Source of the DNA: Bacteroidota bacterium
GTDB taxonomy: Bacteria; Bacteroidota; Bacteroidia; Chitinophagales; Chitinophagaceae
Assembly (NCBI GenBank): GCA_030706605.1
Contig: JAUZOE010000001.1
Location: 62,001 to 126,000, forward strand
Reading direction: 5' to 3'
Length of the DNA: 64,000 nucleotides
This document shows, piece by piece, positions 48,247 through 57,365 of the stretch (positions are counted from its first letter, which is position 1; every line of letters starts with the position of its first letter). A model generated the notes under the pieces. That model was given only the letters and a program-made list of their open reading frames with translations, ran no database searches and was not told the origin of the DNA. A program made the position numbers and the translations under genes.

Positions 48247-49173
48247 TTGTTATTAAAAAGAACATTTGCACTACTAATTTATTTCTGCCCTTTCATATTG
48301 ACAGCGCAGAGTTCTATTAAAAAACATACTTATGCTGACGATGAGATCAGGTTAGCAAAATTGACAAAACCTGTTTCTGCTGAAATAAATTCTAACAATA
48401 AATTAATGAGAAAGAAATATGATTTATTGAATATATTATCGGACTCGTCTGCTAAAAACAAAGTACAACAAGATATTGATAGCCTATTTAAAATCCGTGA
48501 AAAGTTAGAATCACAATTAACCACTGTTCAATTTGATTTTATCAGAAATAACCCATCATCCTTTCTTGCACTTGATGGTTTAACCATGATATTAAGTAAA
48601 AGTGAAGAATTGCCACTGTACGATACCATTAAATCTCTTTTTAATAATCTAAATAAAAATATTCAAAATAGCACTGACGGTAGGAAATTCAAATTAATGT
48701 TAGTAAACAAGAAAAAAAGTGAGGAAGGAAGTTTAGCACCTGATTTTAAAGTAAGAGATATTGATAACAAAGAAATTTCTTTATCAGATTTTCGAAATAA
48801 AAAATTCGTTCTTTTAGATTTTTGGGCAAGTTGGTGCGAACCATGCAGAGATGATATGCCATTCTTGAAAAAGATTTATAAAGTCTATAGGAGAAAAGAC
48901 CTGGAAATTATTGGAATTTCTAAAGATGATAATTTATCACTATGGAAAAAGGCTATAATACAAGATAGTATAGGAATTTGGCGACATATCTCTGTTCCTC
49001 TGAATATTCAACCAATAGATAGTTCTGCAATCACAAACAAATATTTTGTTTATGCTATCCCTGTAAAAATATTAATAAACAGAGATGGTATAATAATTGG
49101 GAGATGGACAGGAAGTGGAGAAGAAAATATAGCTGAGTTGAAAAATCTTCTACACAAAGATATTGACAATTAA
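48247..49173 (+). CDS. Secreted TlpA/thioredoxin-fold oxidoreductase 3, short form
   Basis: This 308-residue protein starts at a TTG (48247), with no nearby ATG, and begins with a hydrophobic signal peptide (LLIYFCPFILTAQ). It lacks the N-terminal beta domain of its neighbours and goes straight into a charged helical region, then a TlpA thioredoxin domain with WASWCEPCRDD (CEPC) and a cis-proline in VYAIPVKILI. The missing N-terminus could reflect truncation or a different start. It is paired with interrupted peptide 3. Confidence 0.8.
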   Translation: MLLKRTFALLIYFCPFILTAQSSIKKHTYADDEIRLAKLTKPVSAEINSNNKLMRKKYDLLNILSDSSAKNKVQQDIDSLFKIREKLESQLTTVQFDFIRNNPSSFLALDGLTMILSKSEELPLYDTIKSLFNNLNKNIQNSTDGRKFKLMLVNKKKSEEGSLAPDFKVRDIDNKEISLSDFRNKKFVLLDFWASWCEPCRDDMPFLKKIYKVYRRKDLEIIGISKDDNLSLWKKAIIQDSIGIWRHISVPLNIQPIDSSAITNKYFVYAIPVKILINRDGIIIGRWTGSGEENIAELKNLLHKDIDN

Positions 49174-49352
49174 TTATAATCTATTTCCCGATGTGCGAAG
49201 TATTGAGAGATTTACAATATTTTCTTGCAGAATTGCGACTGCATGAAAATGGTCTGATTCCAGAACTGCAGATCGGGTTAGTTGGCAACTAAAGTTATTG
49301 ATGCTATAAACAATAGTACAAACAATTTTTATTTATTTCAAAACACATTTTT

Positions 49353-49886
49353 ATGAAAAGTTTGATTATTTCTATTTGTAGTTGTTTTTTTGTTTTAACG
49401 GCATTTTGTCAAAAACAACAACCTCCTGTTATTGATAGATCATCTGCTACTGAAGGGCACCGAATTATAAGTATTAATGAGAATTCCAAATCTTTTATAA
49501 GAGTCCTCGATGGGCTTTTGATGCCTGAAAACAGTTCTGTCCCAAAAAATATTCCTATAAATTCCATTCAGAGACTAAGCAATGAAACTGAGTTAAATAA
49601 AATGGGGCTAACTTATAATGGTACACCATATATGTTTCTTTGTAGTTATCCAACAAGTACACGCCAATATATTTACGCTAACGCCAATATCAGTTACCAA
49701 CTAAAAGAAGTGAATTTGCCCATCATTTTGAATAACATTCTAATTACAGAAGACAAATATTTTATGGTTGAAAATATTGATACCAGTCGCATTGTAAGTA
49801 TTAAATATATTAAGCCTGAGCAATTGCAATCAAGATATAAAATTGCCATATTGGGTGCGGTTGAAGTGAAATTGAAAAAGGGGTAG
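49353..49886 (+). CDS. Secreted protein of unknown function inside the peptide/TlpA array
   Basis: This 177-residue protein has a Sec signal peptide (cleavage near AFCQ). It has no thioredoxin motif and is not Cys-rich after the signal peptide. The C-terminal ~60 residues weakly resemble a TonB-receptor plug-like fold as seen in other Bacteroidota periplasmic proteins, with the pattern NIDTSRIVSIKYIKPEQ and VEVKLKK at the end. I do not assign a function. It sits between TlpA gene 3 and peptide 4, breaking the otherwise regular peptide/TlpA alternation. Confidence 0.55.
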   Translation: MKSLIISICSCFFVLTAFCQKQQPPVIDRSSATEGHRIISINENSKSFIRVLDGLLMPENSSVPKNIPINSIQRLSNETELNKMGLTYNGTPYMFLCSYPTSTRQYIYANANISYQLKEVNLPIILNNILITEDKYFMVENIDTSRIVSIKYIKPEQLQSRYKIAILGAVEVKLKKG

Positions 49887-49917
49887 CAGATAGACTACTT
49901 GGTAACCAATTTCCCAA

Positions 49918-50053
49918 ATGATACGCTATACAATCAAACTAACAAAGGCTGAAGTTGAAGAACATTGTGGCGGGATCAAGCTGTCAAAAGGATTCCGACT
50001 GTGGATATTTCTGTCAATGCACCCTTAAAACCCATTTATGCGGATGCTTTTAA
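49918..50053 (+). pseudogene. Cys-rich leader peptide 4, frameshifted; squash-inhibitor-like core
   Basis: The ATG at 49918 begins a short leader (MIRYTIK LTKAEV). One extra T near 49955-49956 shifts the frame, so that the encoded peptide becomes unrelated and ends at a TAA. In the corrected frame the leader reads LTKAEVKNIVAG and the core SSCQKDSDC..., ending at TAA 50051-50053. The core has six cysteines spaced C-x5-C-x3-C-x1-C-x6-C-x1-C, with the DSDC motif of squash trypsin inhibitor knottins. TTG at 49955 could serve as a start in the corrected frame, giving a minimal leader. It lies just before TlpA gene 4. Confidence 0.55.
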
Positions 50054-50106
50054 TTAATTCAAATAACAGAGCGATAAAAATTATCGATCTGTTCTCATTT
50101 TTTTAT

Positions 50107-51399
50107 ATGAAAATTCTTACGGCAAAAAAAGGATTACTAATATTATTTTTTCTTTTTGAATATATATTTGCATTAACCCAACCTGAGCAAATACATTTAA
50201 CATTAAAATTTCATGCCGGGAATGGACCATTTGAATATGCTCTTCCCGCAATTAAGTGGAATGATACGTTAATCGCTTCCAAAAGCTATCCTGAGTTTAA
50301 AAATATTCCTTCCGATTTGAGAGATATCAAAAGAGGAAGAATCTATTTTAATATCAGGCAATACCTTTTTCAAAATTATCTTGAAGGTAAATTAAGCAAG
50401 AAGGATTTTGAAAAAATAAAAAATGAGTCACATATAAAATTTAGTGATTTTAGCTTGGCAAAAGGAAACATAAAATGCTATGTGAACATAATCAGTGCAA
50501 AAAATGAAAAAGGAGAGACCGTGTGCATGATAGATGCAAACAACAATTATGATTTTAGTGATGACAATATTTTTATCCCACTGAGTGATAGTTTACCTGA
50601 CCAGGAGTTAAACCGGCATCTTGCCAATGTTGTCTCCCAAAGGTTTTTAAACGGCAAAATTGTTAATGAGACAACCCCATTGTTAATCGCAAAAGATGGC
50701 TCAGCCCTTGGATATAGCATTGCTCAATATGCCACTGCTTCACTAAATATTGAAGGTAAAAGATATGATTTGGCTGTTTGTCCTTTATATTTTATGTCAG
50801 GAACATGGAACAATTCACAGATAGTTTTGCTTACAGACAGTTTAAAAACAAAAAAGGCTGGTAGAGAATTAATTGTGGGTAACGGTGGATTTATAAAAAT
50901 TGGCAACAACATTTATAAGTTTAATGGAGTAGATATAAGTAAAAACTTATTATCCTTGCAAAAGATTAGTAGTAATAATCTACACTCTTCACAGGTAGGA
51001 TTTCTGGCGCCTTTATTTAAAAGTAAAAATCTCCTGACAAATAATGACATTTCTTTAGCATCCTATAAAGGGAAATATGTATTGATTGATTTTTGGGGTA
51101 CCTGGTGTCAGCCTTGCAGGCAGCAATTACCGGAACTTGTTAAGCTCAACAATTCCGTTGATTCTTCCCGGTTTGTTTTAATCAGCATTGCATCTTCCGA
51201 TGTTTTGGATAGTTTGAAAAAAGTTATAGCAAAAGAAAATATGATATGGCCTCAGATTTTTTCTGATAAAATTACTAAGCAATACCATATTGACGCATTC
51301 CCAACAACGCTTTTAATCAATCCGAATGGAATAGTTATCGCAAAAGATTTATCAATGGATGATTTAAAAGAAAAGTTGTCAAATCTTGGGATATTGTAA
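50107..51399 (+). CDS. Secreted TlpA/thioredoxin-fold oxidoreductase 4, long form
   Basis: From the ATG at 50107 this is a 430-residue secreted protein with a signal peptide (cleavage near FALTQ). Its ~280-residue N-terminal region differs from the DUF4369-like one of TlpA 2 and includes an acidic, possibly metal-binding DANNNYDFSDDN stretch. A C-terminal TlpA domain has WGTWCQPCRQQ (CQPC) and a cis-proline in HIDAFPTTLLI. An extended frame from 50038 overlaps the end of peptide 4 and is not used. It ends 128 bases from the convergent sugar operon. Confidence 0.83.
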   Translation: MKILTAKKGLLILFFLFEYIFALTQPEQIHLTLKFHAGNGPFEYALPAIKWNDTLIASKSYPEFKNIPSDLRDIKRGRIYFNIRQYLFQNYLEGKLSKKDFEKIKNESHIKFSDFSLAKGNIKCYVNIISAKNEKGETVCMIDANNNYDFSDDNIFIPLSDSLPDQELNRHLANVVSQRFLNGKIVNETTPLLIAKDGSALGYSIAQYATASLNIEGKRYDLAVCPLYFMSGTWNNSQIVLLTDSLKTKKAGRELIVGNGGFIKIGNNIYKFNGVDISKNLLSLQKISSNNLHSSQVGFLAPLFKSKNLLTNNDISLASYKGKYVLIDFWGTWCQPCRQQLPELVKLNNSVDSSRFVLISIASSDVLDSLKKVIAKENMIWPQIFSDKITKQYHIDAFPTTLLINPNGIVIAKDLSMDDLKEKLSNLGIL

Positions 51400-51527
51400 A
51401 AGATAAAAATTAATTCTTCCCTGGGCAATCTTTATCTACTCTTAAAGAGCTTAAAAATTGATTGTCCCTTAATGATTAATTTATACCAAAGACGCTTACC
51501 TTATTCAGAAGAATTCACCAGTAATTA

Positions 51528-52262
51528 TCAGAGTCTTTTGATCCTTATATTTTTGTACCAAACATCTTCGTTATGATCTTGTAGAGATATTTTTCCTTTT
51601 TTGAAAGTGCCAAAATCGGGCATGTTCTTAAACTTACTGATGGCAATCATTTCCCTCCAGTAATCATTCCACAAGGTGGTAGAAAGCGTATGTACGCCAT
51701 TCATATAAAAATCGAGTTTGCCATTTAGAGAATGTATTTCAACGTGGTTCCATTCACCCTGCGGTTTATCAGCTTCTTTAGAAGCAAGCAAATCGTACAA
51801 ATCACCGGCACGGTGTGTATACGGTCTTGCATCCGGATTTCCTAAGCGTATAGGCGTACCATTATCCAGGACCTGCATTTCCATTCCCGTGTTATAAGTG
51901 TTTCGATATTTTTCTGGATCTTCCTTAATATAAAATATAATACCGCTGTTTCCTTTTAAACCAATCTTCCAATCCAGTTTAAGATCAAAATTTCCGTATT
52001 CCTCATTAGTCACCAAATCACCTCTTTCACTTCTATCAAGATTCTTTTGAGCCTCGGCATCCAGGTAAAATGCTCCGTCTTTTACACTCCATGCTTTACC
52101 TGCAGTTTCCTTTCCATAGGTATGCCAGCCATTAGTCGTTTTACCATCAAATAACAGTTTCCATCCATCTTTTTTTTCTTTTTGGGTAAGCGTATTGTCT
52201 TGCGAAAAACAGCTTCCGGCACCAAGAAAAATTATACATATAAAAAGAAGTAGCTTATTCAT
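51528..52262 (-). CDS. DUF1080 (3-keto-disaccharide hydrolase) family protein
   Basis: The 244-residue protein has a Sec signal peptide (cleavage after SCFS). The DUF1080 fold is a jelly-roll lectin-like domain: KDGWKLLFDGKTTNGWHTYG near the start, GDLVTNEEYGNFDLKLDWKI in the middle and the C-terminal DVWYKNIRIKRL are characteristic. Family members hydrolyse 3-keto-glycosides and 3-keto-disaccharides. It is the last gene of the minus-strand operon (55368-57107, 54657, 53400, 52316, 51528), so it probably acts on a 3-keto-glycoside made by the oxidoreductase of this operon. Confidence 0.88.
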   Translation of the reverse strand: MNKLLLFICIIFLGAGSCFSQDNTLTQKEKKDGWKLLFDGKTTNGWHTYGKETAGKAWSVKDGAFYLDAEAQKNLDRSERGDLVTNEEYGNFDLKLDWKIGLKGNSGIIFYIKEDPEKYRNTYNTGMEMQVLDNGTPIRLGNPDARPYTHRAGDLYDLLASKEADKPQGEWNHVEIHSLNGKLDFYMNGVHTLSTTLWNDYWREMIAISKFKNMPDFGTFKKGKISLQDHNEDVWYKNIRIKRL

Positions 52263-52315
52263 ATTTCTGTTTTAAAAATTAAAAATTATTTGATACATAA
52301 CCTTATTTAACCAAT

Positions 52316-53371
52316 TTATTCAAGACCTAAAATATTTCGATTGAATTTCTCGTCTTTAGCCGTACCTGCAAAATCATCAAAAGCTTTATCTGTTACTTTT
52401 ATGATATTTTTCCTGATAAACTCTGCTCCTTCTCTGGCACCATCTTCAGAATTTTTGATACAGCATTCCCATTCCAAAACTGCCCACCCCGGGTAATTGT
52501 AAGCAGCCAATTTACTGAATATAGATTTAAAATCAACCTGGCCATCGCCCAAAGAACGAAAACGACCAGCCCTATCGATCCAGTTTTGATAACCGCCATA
52601 AACTCCCTGTTTTCCGGTTGGATTAAATTCTGCATCTTTCACATGAAAGGCCCTGATGCGTTGATGATAATTATCTATATAGGCTAAATAATCCAGGCAT
52701 TGCAAAACAAAATGGGAAGGATCATACAACAAACAAGCTCTTGGGTGGTTGTTTACCTTTTCCAAAAACATTTCATAACTGATGCCATCATGCAAATCTT
52801 CGCCCGGATGAATTTCGTAACATACATCTACGCCACATTCATCAAAAACATTTAAAATAGGAATCCATCTTTTCGCCAATTCAGTAAACCCCTGATCCAC
52901 TAATCCTTCGGACCTTTGTGGCCATGGGTACATGGTATGCCATAATAATGCCCCACTAAAAGTAGCATGAGCATTCAATCCTAAATTCTGAGAAGCTTTG
53001 GCAGCATATTTAAGTTGTTGAATTGCCCAAGCGGTTCGCTCTTTTGGGTTTTTACGAAGCGATTCCGGGGCAAAACCGTCAAACAATGAATCATAAGCAG
53101 GATTTACAGCTACAAGTTGACCCTGTAAATGTGTGGAAAGTTCTGTAATCTCTAAGCCACATCCGTTAACCAATCCTTTCAACTCATCAGCATACGTTTT
53201 ACTTTCAGCTGCCTTTTGTAAATCCATAAACCTTGGGTCTAAAGTGGGTAGTTGGACACCTATATATCCCAAATCTTTAGCCCATTTACAAATACTTTCT
53301 AAATTATTAAATGGGGGCTCATTGCCTATAAATTGAGCCAGAAAAATAGCAGGTCCTTTAATAGTTCTCAT
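52316..53371 (-). CDS. Sugar-phosphate isomerase/epimerase-type TIM-barrel protein
   Basis: This 351-residue cytoplasmic xylose-isomerase-like TIM barrel uses the ATG at 53371. An upstream in-frame extension to 53428 overlaps the preceding gene and carries no conserved residues. The metal-binding residues appear in VCYEIHPGEDLHDG (Glu), LLYDPSHF (Asp, His), IRAFHVKDAEF (His, Asp) and VLEWEC (Glu). Such proteins occur with DUF1080 and Gfo/Idh genes in keto-sugar clusters, where they may epimerise or cleave the keto-sugar. It lies 28 bases after the Gfo/Idh stop. Confidence 0.85.
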   Translation of the reverse strand: MRTIKGPAIFLAQFIGNEPPFNNLESICKWAKDLGYIGVQLPTLDPRFMDLQKAAESKTYADELKGLVNGCGLEITELSTHLQGQLVAVNPAYDSLFDGFAPESLRKNPKERTAWAIQQLKYAAKASQNLGLNAHATFSGALLWHTMYPWPQRSEGLVDQGFTELAKRWIPILNVFDECGVDVCYEIHPGEDLHDGISYEMFLEKVNNHPRACLLYDPSHFVLQCLDYLAYIDNYHQRIRAFHVKDAEFNPTGKQGVYGGYQNWIDRAGRFRSLGDGQVDFKSIFSKLAAYNYPGWAVLEWECCIKNSEDGAREGAEFIRKNIIKVTDKAFDDFAGTAKDEKFNRNILGLE

Positions 53372-53399
53372 ATCGTTTTTTATTACAGAAAGAAAAAAT

Positions 53400-54563
53400 C
53401 TACATTTTAAAATCAGTCCACTTTTCACTTGAATTTCCTGAGTTCACCACATTTTCGATAAATGCCATACCACGAACACCGTCATCTACTCCAGGAAAGT
53501 CCAACATTTCTTTAGTAGGAGTTTTTCCTTCTAATTTTGATGATAAGGTTAAAGCAAAATTTCTATAAATATTCCCAAAAGCCTCAAGATAACCTTCGGG
53601 ATGCCCACCCGGAGTTCTGCAATTTTGTGTCGCAAAACTGCTTAATATACTGGTATAATTCGATCCTGCTCTTAAAATTTGTGTTGGTTTATCAAGCCAT
53701 TTTACCAGCAATGTATTGGGTTCCTGCTGCTCCCACTCAAGTCCTCCATTCTCTGCATAAATTTTAATCTTTAAAGCATTCTCCTCTCCTGCCGCAATTT
53801 GTGATGCCATTAAAACGCCCGAAGCACCATTATCAAATTTTAATAAAACATTTCCATCATCCTCCAAAGCCCTACCTTTTACCATTGTACTTAAGTCAGC
53901 ACAAAGCTTTATAATTTTTAATCCTGAAATATATTCAGCAAGGTGAGCCGCATGGGTTCCTATATCTCCCATACAACCTGATTTTCCGGATTTTTTGGGA
54001 TCTGTCCTCCAGGAGGCTTGTGCATTACCTTCCCTTTCTGATAATCTACTGAGCCATCCTTGTGGATATTCCACTATAATTTTTCTGACATTACCCAATA
54101 CTCCTTCATTCACCATAGCTTTTGCCTGTTTAACCATTGGATAGCCTGAATAGGTATGAGTAAGGCATAACACCAGACCTGTCTCCTCTACTTTCTTTTT
54201 AAGCAACCTGGCTTCTTCCAGGGTAAAGGTCATCGGCTTTTCAATCACCACGTTAAAGCCATTTTCTAATGCCATCATTGCAGGTGCAAAGTGAGCAAAG
54301 TTGGGTGTAACTATGGTAACAAAATCAATGCGCTTATCAGCAGGCATTTTACTTTCCTTTTCGATCATTTCTTCAAAAGTGAGGTAAGTACGGTCTTCAG
54401 GAAGAAAGAGGGCTTTTCCTGATTCTTTCGCTATTTCAGGATTGATACTTAATGCTCCGCAGCAAAGTTCAATCTTTCCATCCATATTAGCGGCAATTCT
54501 ATGTATAGCTCCGATAAAGGCATCCAGCCCGCCACCAACCATTCCCATTCGTAATTTTCTCAT
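53400..54563 (-). CDS. Gfo/Idh/MocA family oxidoreductase (cytoplasmic)
   Basis: This 387-residue NAD(P)-dependent oxidoreductase has the N-terminal Rossmann motif GMVGGGLDAFIG, the FVTIVTPNFAHFAPAMMALENGFNVVIEKPM block with the EKP motif, and GDIGTHAAHLAEYISG in the catalytic domain. No signal peptide is seen, in contrast to the Tat-exported relative at 61304. It may reduce the 3-keto-sugar or oxidise a sugar at C3. Second in its operon from the 3' side of the reductase pair, ordered after the small subunit at 54657. Confidence 0.87.
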   Translation of the reverse strand: MRKLRMGMVGGGLDAFIGAIHRIAANMDGKIELCCGALSINPEIAKESGKALFLPEDRTYLTFEEMIEKESKMPADKRIDFVTIVTPNFAHFAPAMMALENGFNVVIEKPMTFTLEEARLLKKKVEETGLVLCLTHTYSGYPMVKQAKAMVNEGVLGNVRKIIVEYPQGWLSRLSEREGNAQASWRTDPKKSGKSGCMGDIGTHAAHLAEYISGLKIIKLCADLSTMVKGRALEDDGNVLLKFDNGASGVLMASQIAAGEENALKIKIYAENGGLEWEQQEPNTLLVKWLDKPTQILRAGSNYTSILSSFATQNCRTPGGHPEGYLEAFGNIYRNFALTLSSKLEGKTPTKEMLDFPGVDDGVRGMAFIENVVNSGNSSEKWTDFKM

Positions 54564-54656
54564 ATAAATTTTAATTCAAAAGTTATTAAATTATTAAACA
54601 AAGCAATCAATATTTTATCCTCCTCTCATAAAAATGATACAAAGGTATAATTCAAA

Positions 54657-55322
54657 TTAACTAAAACTGATACATTCTTTCAATTCTTTTTCAGTATAGG
54701 CAAGATTGTGTTTTTTCAACACATCATCCGGCACGCCATTCCACTGATTGGGAGTATTCCCTATATATCCAACATCTTTCCCTCCAATTTCTGAAGTATA
54801 AAACCCTGTTGCGGTTAAGTTGCGCACCAGGTTAAAAAAATTAACGCCTGGCCCCATTTCAGGTTTAGCCTTTTTAGGCCAGGCAATTTCATCTACCATT
54901 TCCATCTGTTGCTGTGCATTGCATTCTGCAAAAGAATTTTGATAGCGTTTTAAGCATTGCATATCCAGCCAGTGAAGACCACCCCTCATAGGAACTTTAT
55001 GCTCGGGTTTATCTTTTACAATAAACTCAATAAAGTCAGGAACTTTAGCATCTGATGCACTACCACTCACTTCATCTTTTGGAATAATAATATCGCCCAG
55101 AATAGTGATTGTCTGCATTTCATGAGGTGTAAAAAAAGTAGAAGATTTCACTTCTTCCAAATGTTTCACCTCTTCTTTCATCAACCCTGGATGTTTTTCT
55201 TCCTTCCCTGTGGGCGCTTTCTTAAGAATTGATTTATTATCTTCTGTATTACAGGCATCTAATAAAAAGCCCGAGGATACCGTTCCAAGAACCATTACTT
55301 TCAGTGATTTTCTTCTGTCCAT
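54657..55322 (-). CDS. Gluconate 2-dehydrogenase subunit 3 family lipoprotein
   Basis: The 221-residue protein has a Tat-like start (MDRRKSLKVMVLG) and a lipobox at LLDAC (Cys around residue 24), so it is probably exported folded and lipid-anchored. The mature domain matches the gluconate 2-dehydrogenase subunit 3 family: FFTPHEMQTITILGDIIIPKDEVSGSASDAKVPDFIEFIV and GVNFFNLVRNLTATGFYTSEIGGKDVGYIGN. It is the partner of the GMC catalytic subunit upstream (55368-57107) and likely carries it across the membrane by the Tat hitch-hiker route. Confidence 0.88.
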   Translation of the reverse strand: MDRRKSLKVMVLGTVSSGFLLDACNTEDNKSILKKAPTGKEEKHPGLMKEEVKHLEEVKSSTFFTPHEMQTITILGDIIIPKDEVSGSASDAKVPDFIEFIVKDKPEHKVPMRGGLHWLDMQCLKRYQNSFAECNAQQQMEMVDEIAWPKKAKPEMGPGVNFFNLVRNLTATGFYTSEIGGKDVGYIGNTPNQWNGVPDDVLKKHNLAYTEKELKECISFS

Positions 55323-55367
55323 AATTTAAATTTTTATAAATAAACCCGGGTTATTCTTTATTCGTTT

Positions 55368-57107
55368 TTAAATATTGTTTTTCTTTAACTGATCAACTAC
55401 ATATTCAGATGTACGCATGGATAAAGCAAGAATTGTCCAGGTAATATTTTTGTCGCCCTGTGAAACAAATTGTCCTCCATCCACATTGAATAAATTTTTA
55501 CATTCATGAGCCTGGGCATATTTATTCAGTGGAGATTGCTTAGGATCATTTCCCATACGCACCGTTCCGGCTTCATGAATAATATTTCCCGGAGCGTGTA
55601 AGCCATAATTATTTTCAGGCCCGTCATTATTTCCCCAAACAGAAACTGCACCCATTGAATGCAATATTTCAGCAAAGGTTTCTTTCATGTGCTTCGCCTG
55701 TTTTATTTCGTAATCAGAGTATTTTGTATGAAACCGCAAAACAGGTATTCCATATACATCTACAACACTGGGATCTATTTCACAATAATTATCTCTTCGT
55801 GCAATTGTTTCACCGCGGCCGGCCATACCTACATGAGAGCCAAAGAAATAGCGATAATCTTCTTTTAAGGATGATCCATATCCTCCGGCTTCTTTTTGTT
55901 TTCCTTTTACCTTATAAGTACCATTCAGATTTTCAATTCCCCACTCAAATCCATATAGTGGCATTCCAAATCCGCCACCATATTCTATATGATATCCACG
56001 TGGAAAATCAAGTTTTTTATTATCAAGCCACCACGGCGTATACACATGCATACCTCCTACCCCATCCTCATTATATCGTTTTCTGTCAAACAATTCAGGA
56101 ATAATTCCACCCATATCCGCACCGGTAGAATCATGTAAATATTTCCCTACAACATCACTTGAATTAGACAACCCGTTAGGATGACGTGGTGATTTTGAAT
56201 TCAACATCAACCTTGCAGATTCGCAGGCACTTGCTCCAAGAATAACTGTTCTTCCCATAACCTGGTATTCCTGCATGTCTTCTTTATTTACATAAGACAC
56301 ACCAGTTGCCAACCCTTCTTTATCGGTCAATATTTCACGCGCCATTGCATTAACCACTAAATCCACATTCCCGGTTGCCAATGCAGGAAGAACCAATGCA
56401 GAAGATGAAGAAAAATCAGCAAATATTTTACAACTACGATTGCATTGAGCGCAATAAAAACATTGGCCGCGGCTTTCATTTATTTTTTTGGTAAGAATAG
56501 AAAGGCGAGAAGGAATTACAGGAATCCCAATACCTGTTGCTGCTTTCTTGATCATCAGCTCATGCAAACGTGGCTTAGGTGGTGGTAGAAATATTCCATC
56601 AGGCGCGTCTACCAAACCTTCATTGGTGCCAAAAACACCTAAAAGCTTGTCTATTTTATCGTAATAAGGTTTTACATCGTCATAACTGATTGGCCAATCA
56701 TCGCCGAGACCATCAACACTCTTTCCTTTAAAATCTTTAGGGCCGAAACGAAGAGAAATTCTTCCCCAATGATTGGTTCTTCCACCCACCATCCTTGCAC
56801 GCCACCATTCCCAGTTTGAATCTTTTGTGTTCGTATAAGGTTCGCCATCAATTTCCCATCCCCAATAGCATCCGTCAAAATCACCAAAAGGGCGAAACTT
56901 AGTACTGGCACCTCTCCGGGGCGATTCCCATGGATTTTGCAACTGTTTTGAATCAACAGCAGGATTAAAATTCGGACCGGCTTCCACCAGGCAAACTTTT
57001 AACCCGGCATTTGCCAAAACATACGCTGCCATACCGCCACCAGCACCGGATCCGATAATTATTGCATCATATTTTTTTGACTGTACTTTTACCTGAAAAT
57101 TTCCCAT
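55368..57107 (-). CDS. GMC family oxidoreductase, glucoside 3-dehydrogenase-type catalytic subunit 1
   Basis: This 579-residue FAD enzyme has the GxGxxG dinucleotide site at IIGSGAGGGMAAYVL, a Cys-rich segment CFYCAQCNRSC in the middle and the GMC C-terminal HEAGTVRMGNDPKQS...LFNVDGGQF. It lacks its own signal peptide, as expected for a subunit exported together with the Tat-tagged small subunit encoded next. Such pairs oxidise the C3 hydroxyl of glycosides or act as other sugar dehydrogenases with cytochrome c acceptors. It is the first gene of the minus-strand operon, facing a divergent operon 258 bases away. Confidence 0.88.
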   Translation of the reverse strand: MGNFQVKVQSKKYDAIIIGSGAGGGMAAYVLANAGLKVCLVEAGPNFNPAVDSKQLQNPWESPRRGASTKFRPFGDFDGCYWGWEIDGEPYTNTKDSNWEWWRARMVGGRTNHWGRISLRFGPKDFKGKSVDGLGDDWPISYDDVKPYYDKIDKLLGVFGTNEGLVDAPDGIFLPPPKPRLHELMIKKAATGIGIPVIPSRLSILTKKINESRGQCFYCAQCNRSCKIFADFSSSSALVLPALATGNVDLVVNAMAREILTDKEGLATGVSYVNKEDMQEYQVMGRTVILGASACESARLMLNSKSPRHPNGLSNSSDVVGKYLHDSTGADMGGIIPELFDRKRYNEDGVGGMHVYTPWWLDNKKLDFPRGYHIEYGGGFGMPLYGFEWGIENLNGTYKVKGKQKEAGGYGSSLKEDYRYFFGSHVGMAGRGETIARRDNYCEIDPSVVDVYGIPVLRFHTKYSDYEIKQAKHMKETFAEILHSMGAVSVWGNNDGPENNYGLHAPGNIIHEAGTVRMGNDPKQSPLNKYAQAHECKNLFNVDGGQFVSQGDKNITWTILALSMRTSEYVVDQLKKNNI

Positions 57108-57365
57108 AAATAGTAATAAATAATAAGAGTATTAAAATCCTAAAATAAAGAACGAATGTATGATTTCTAAAAATAACCAATGTGAATTTTTTTAAAAATT
57201 TTTTTCAGTAGTTCCTTTTTTATTGTATTTAAAATAGTACATTTAATTTTCCGTTTTTCTTTTCAATTAAAAATACTGGTTTGATTTTTTTTATAAACCA
57301 ATACTAATAAAAATTCATCTATTGGTACTCGATTATATTTTCGGCTAGTAACAAAAAATTTATAA
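57108..57365. promoter_or_regulatory. Divergent promoter region of the two keto-glycoside operons
   Basis: This AT-rich 258-base spacer separates the two operons. TGGTTT and AAACCA (around 57280-57303) could form a 6-bp hairpin. I could not place -7 elements with confidence. Confidence 0.45.
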
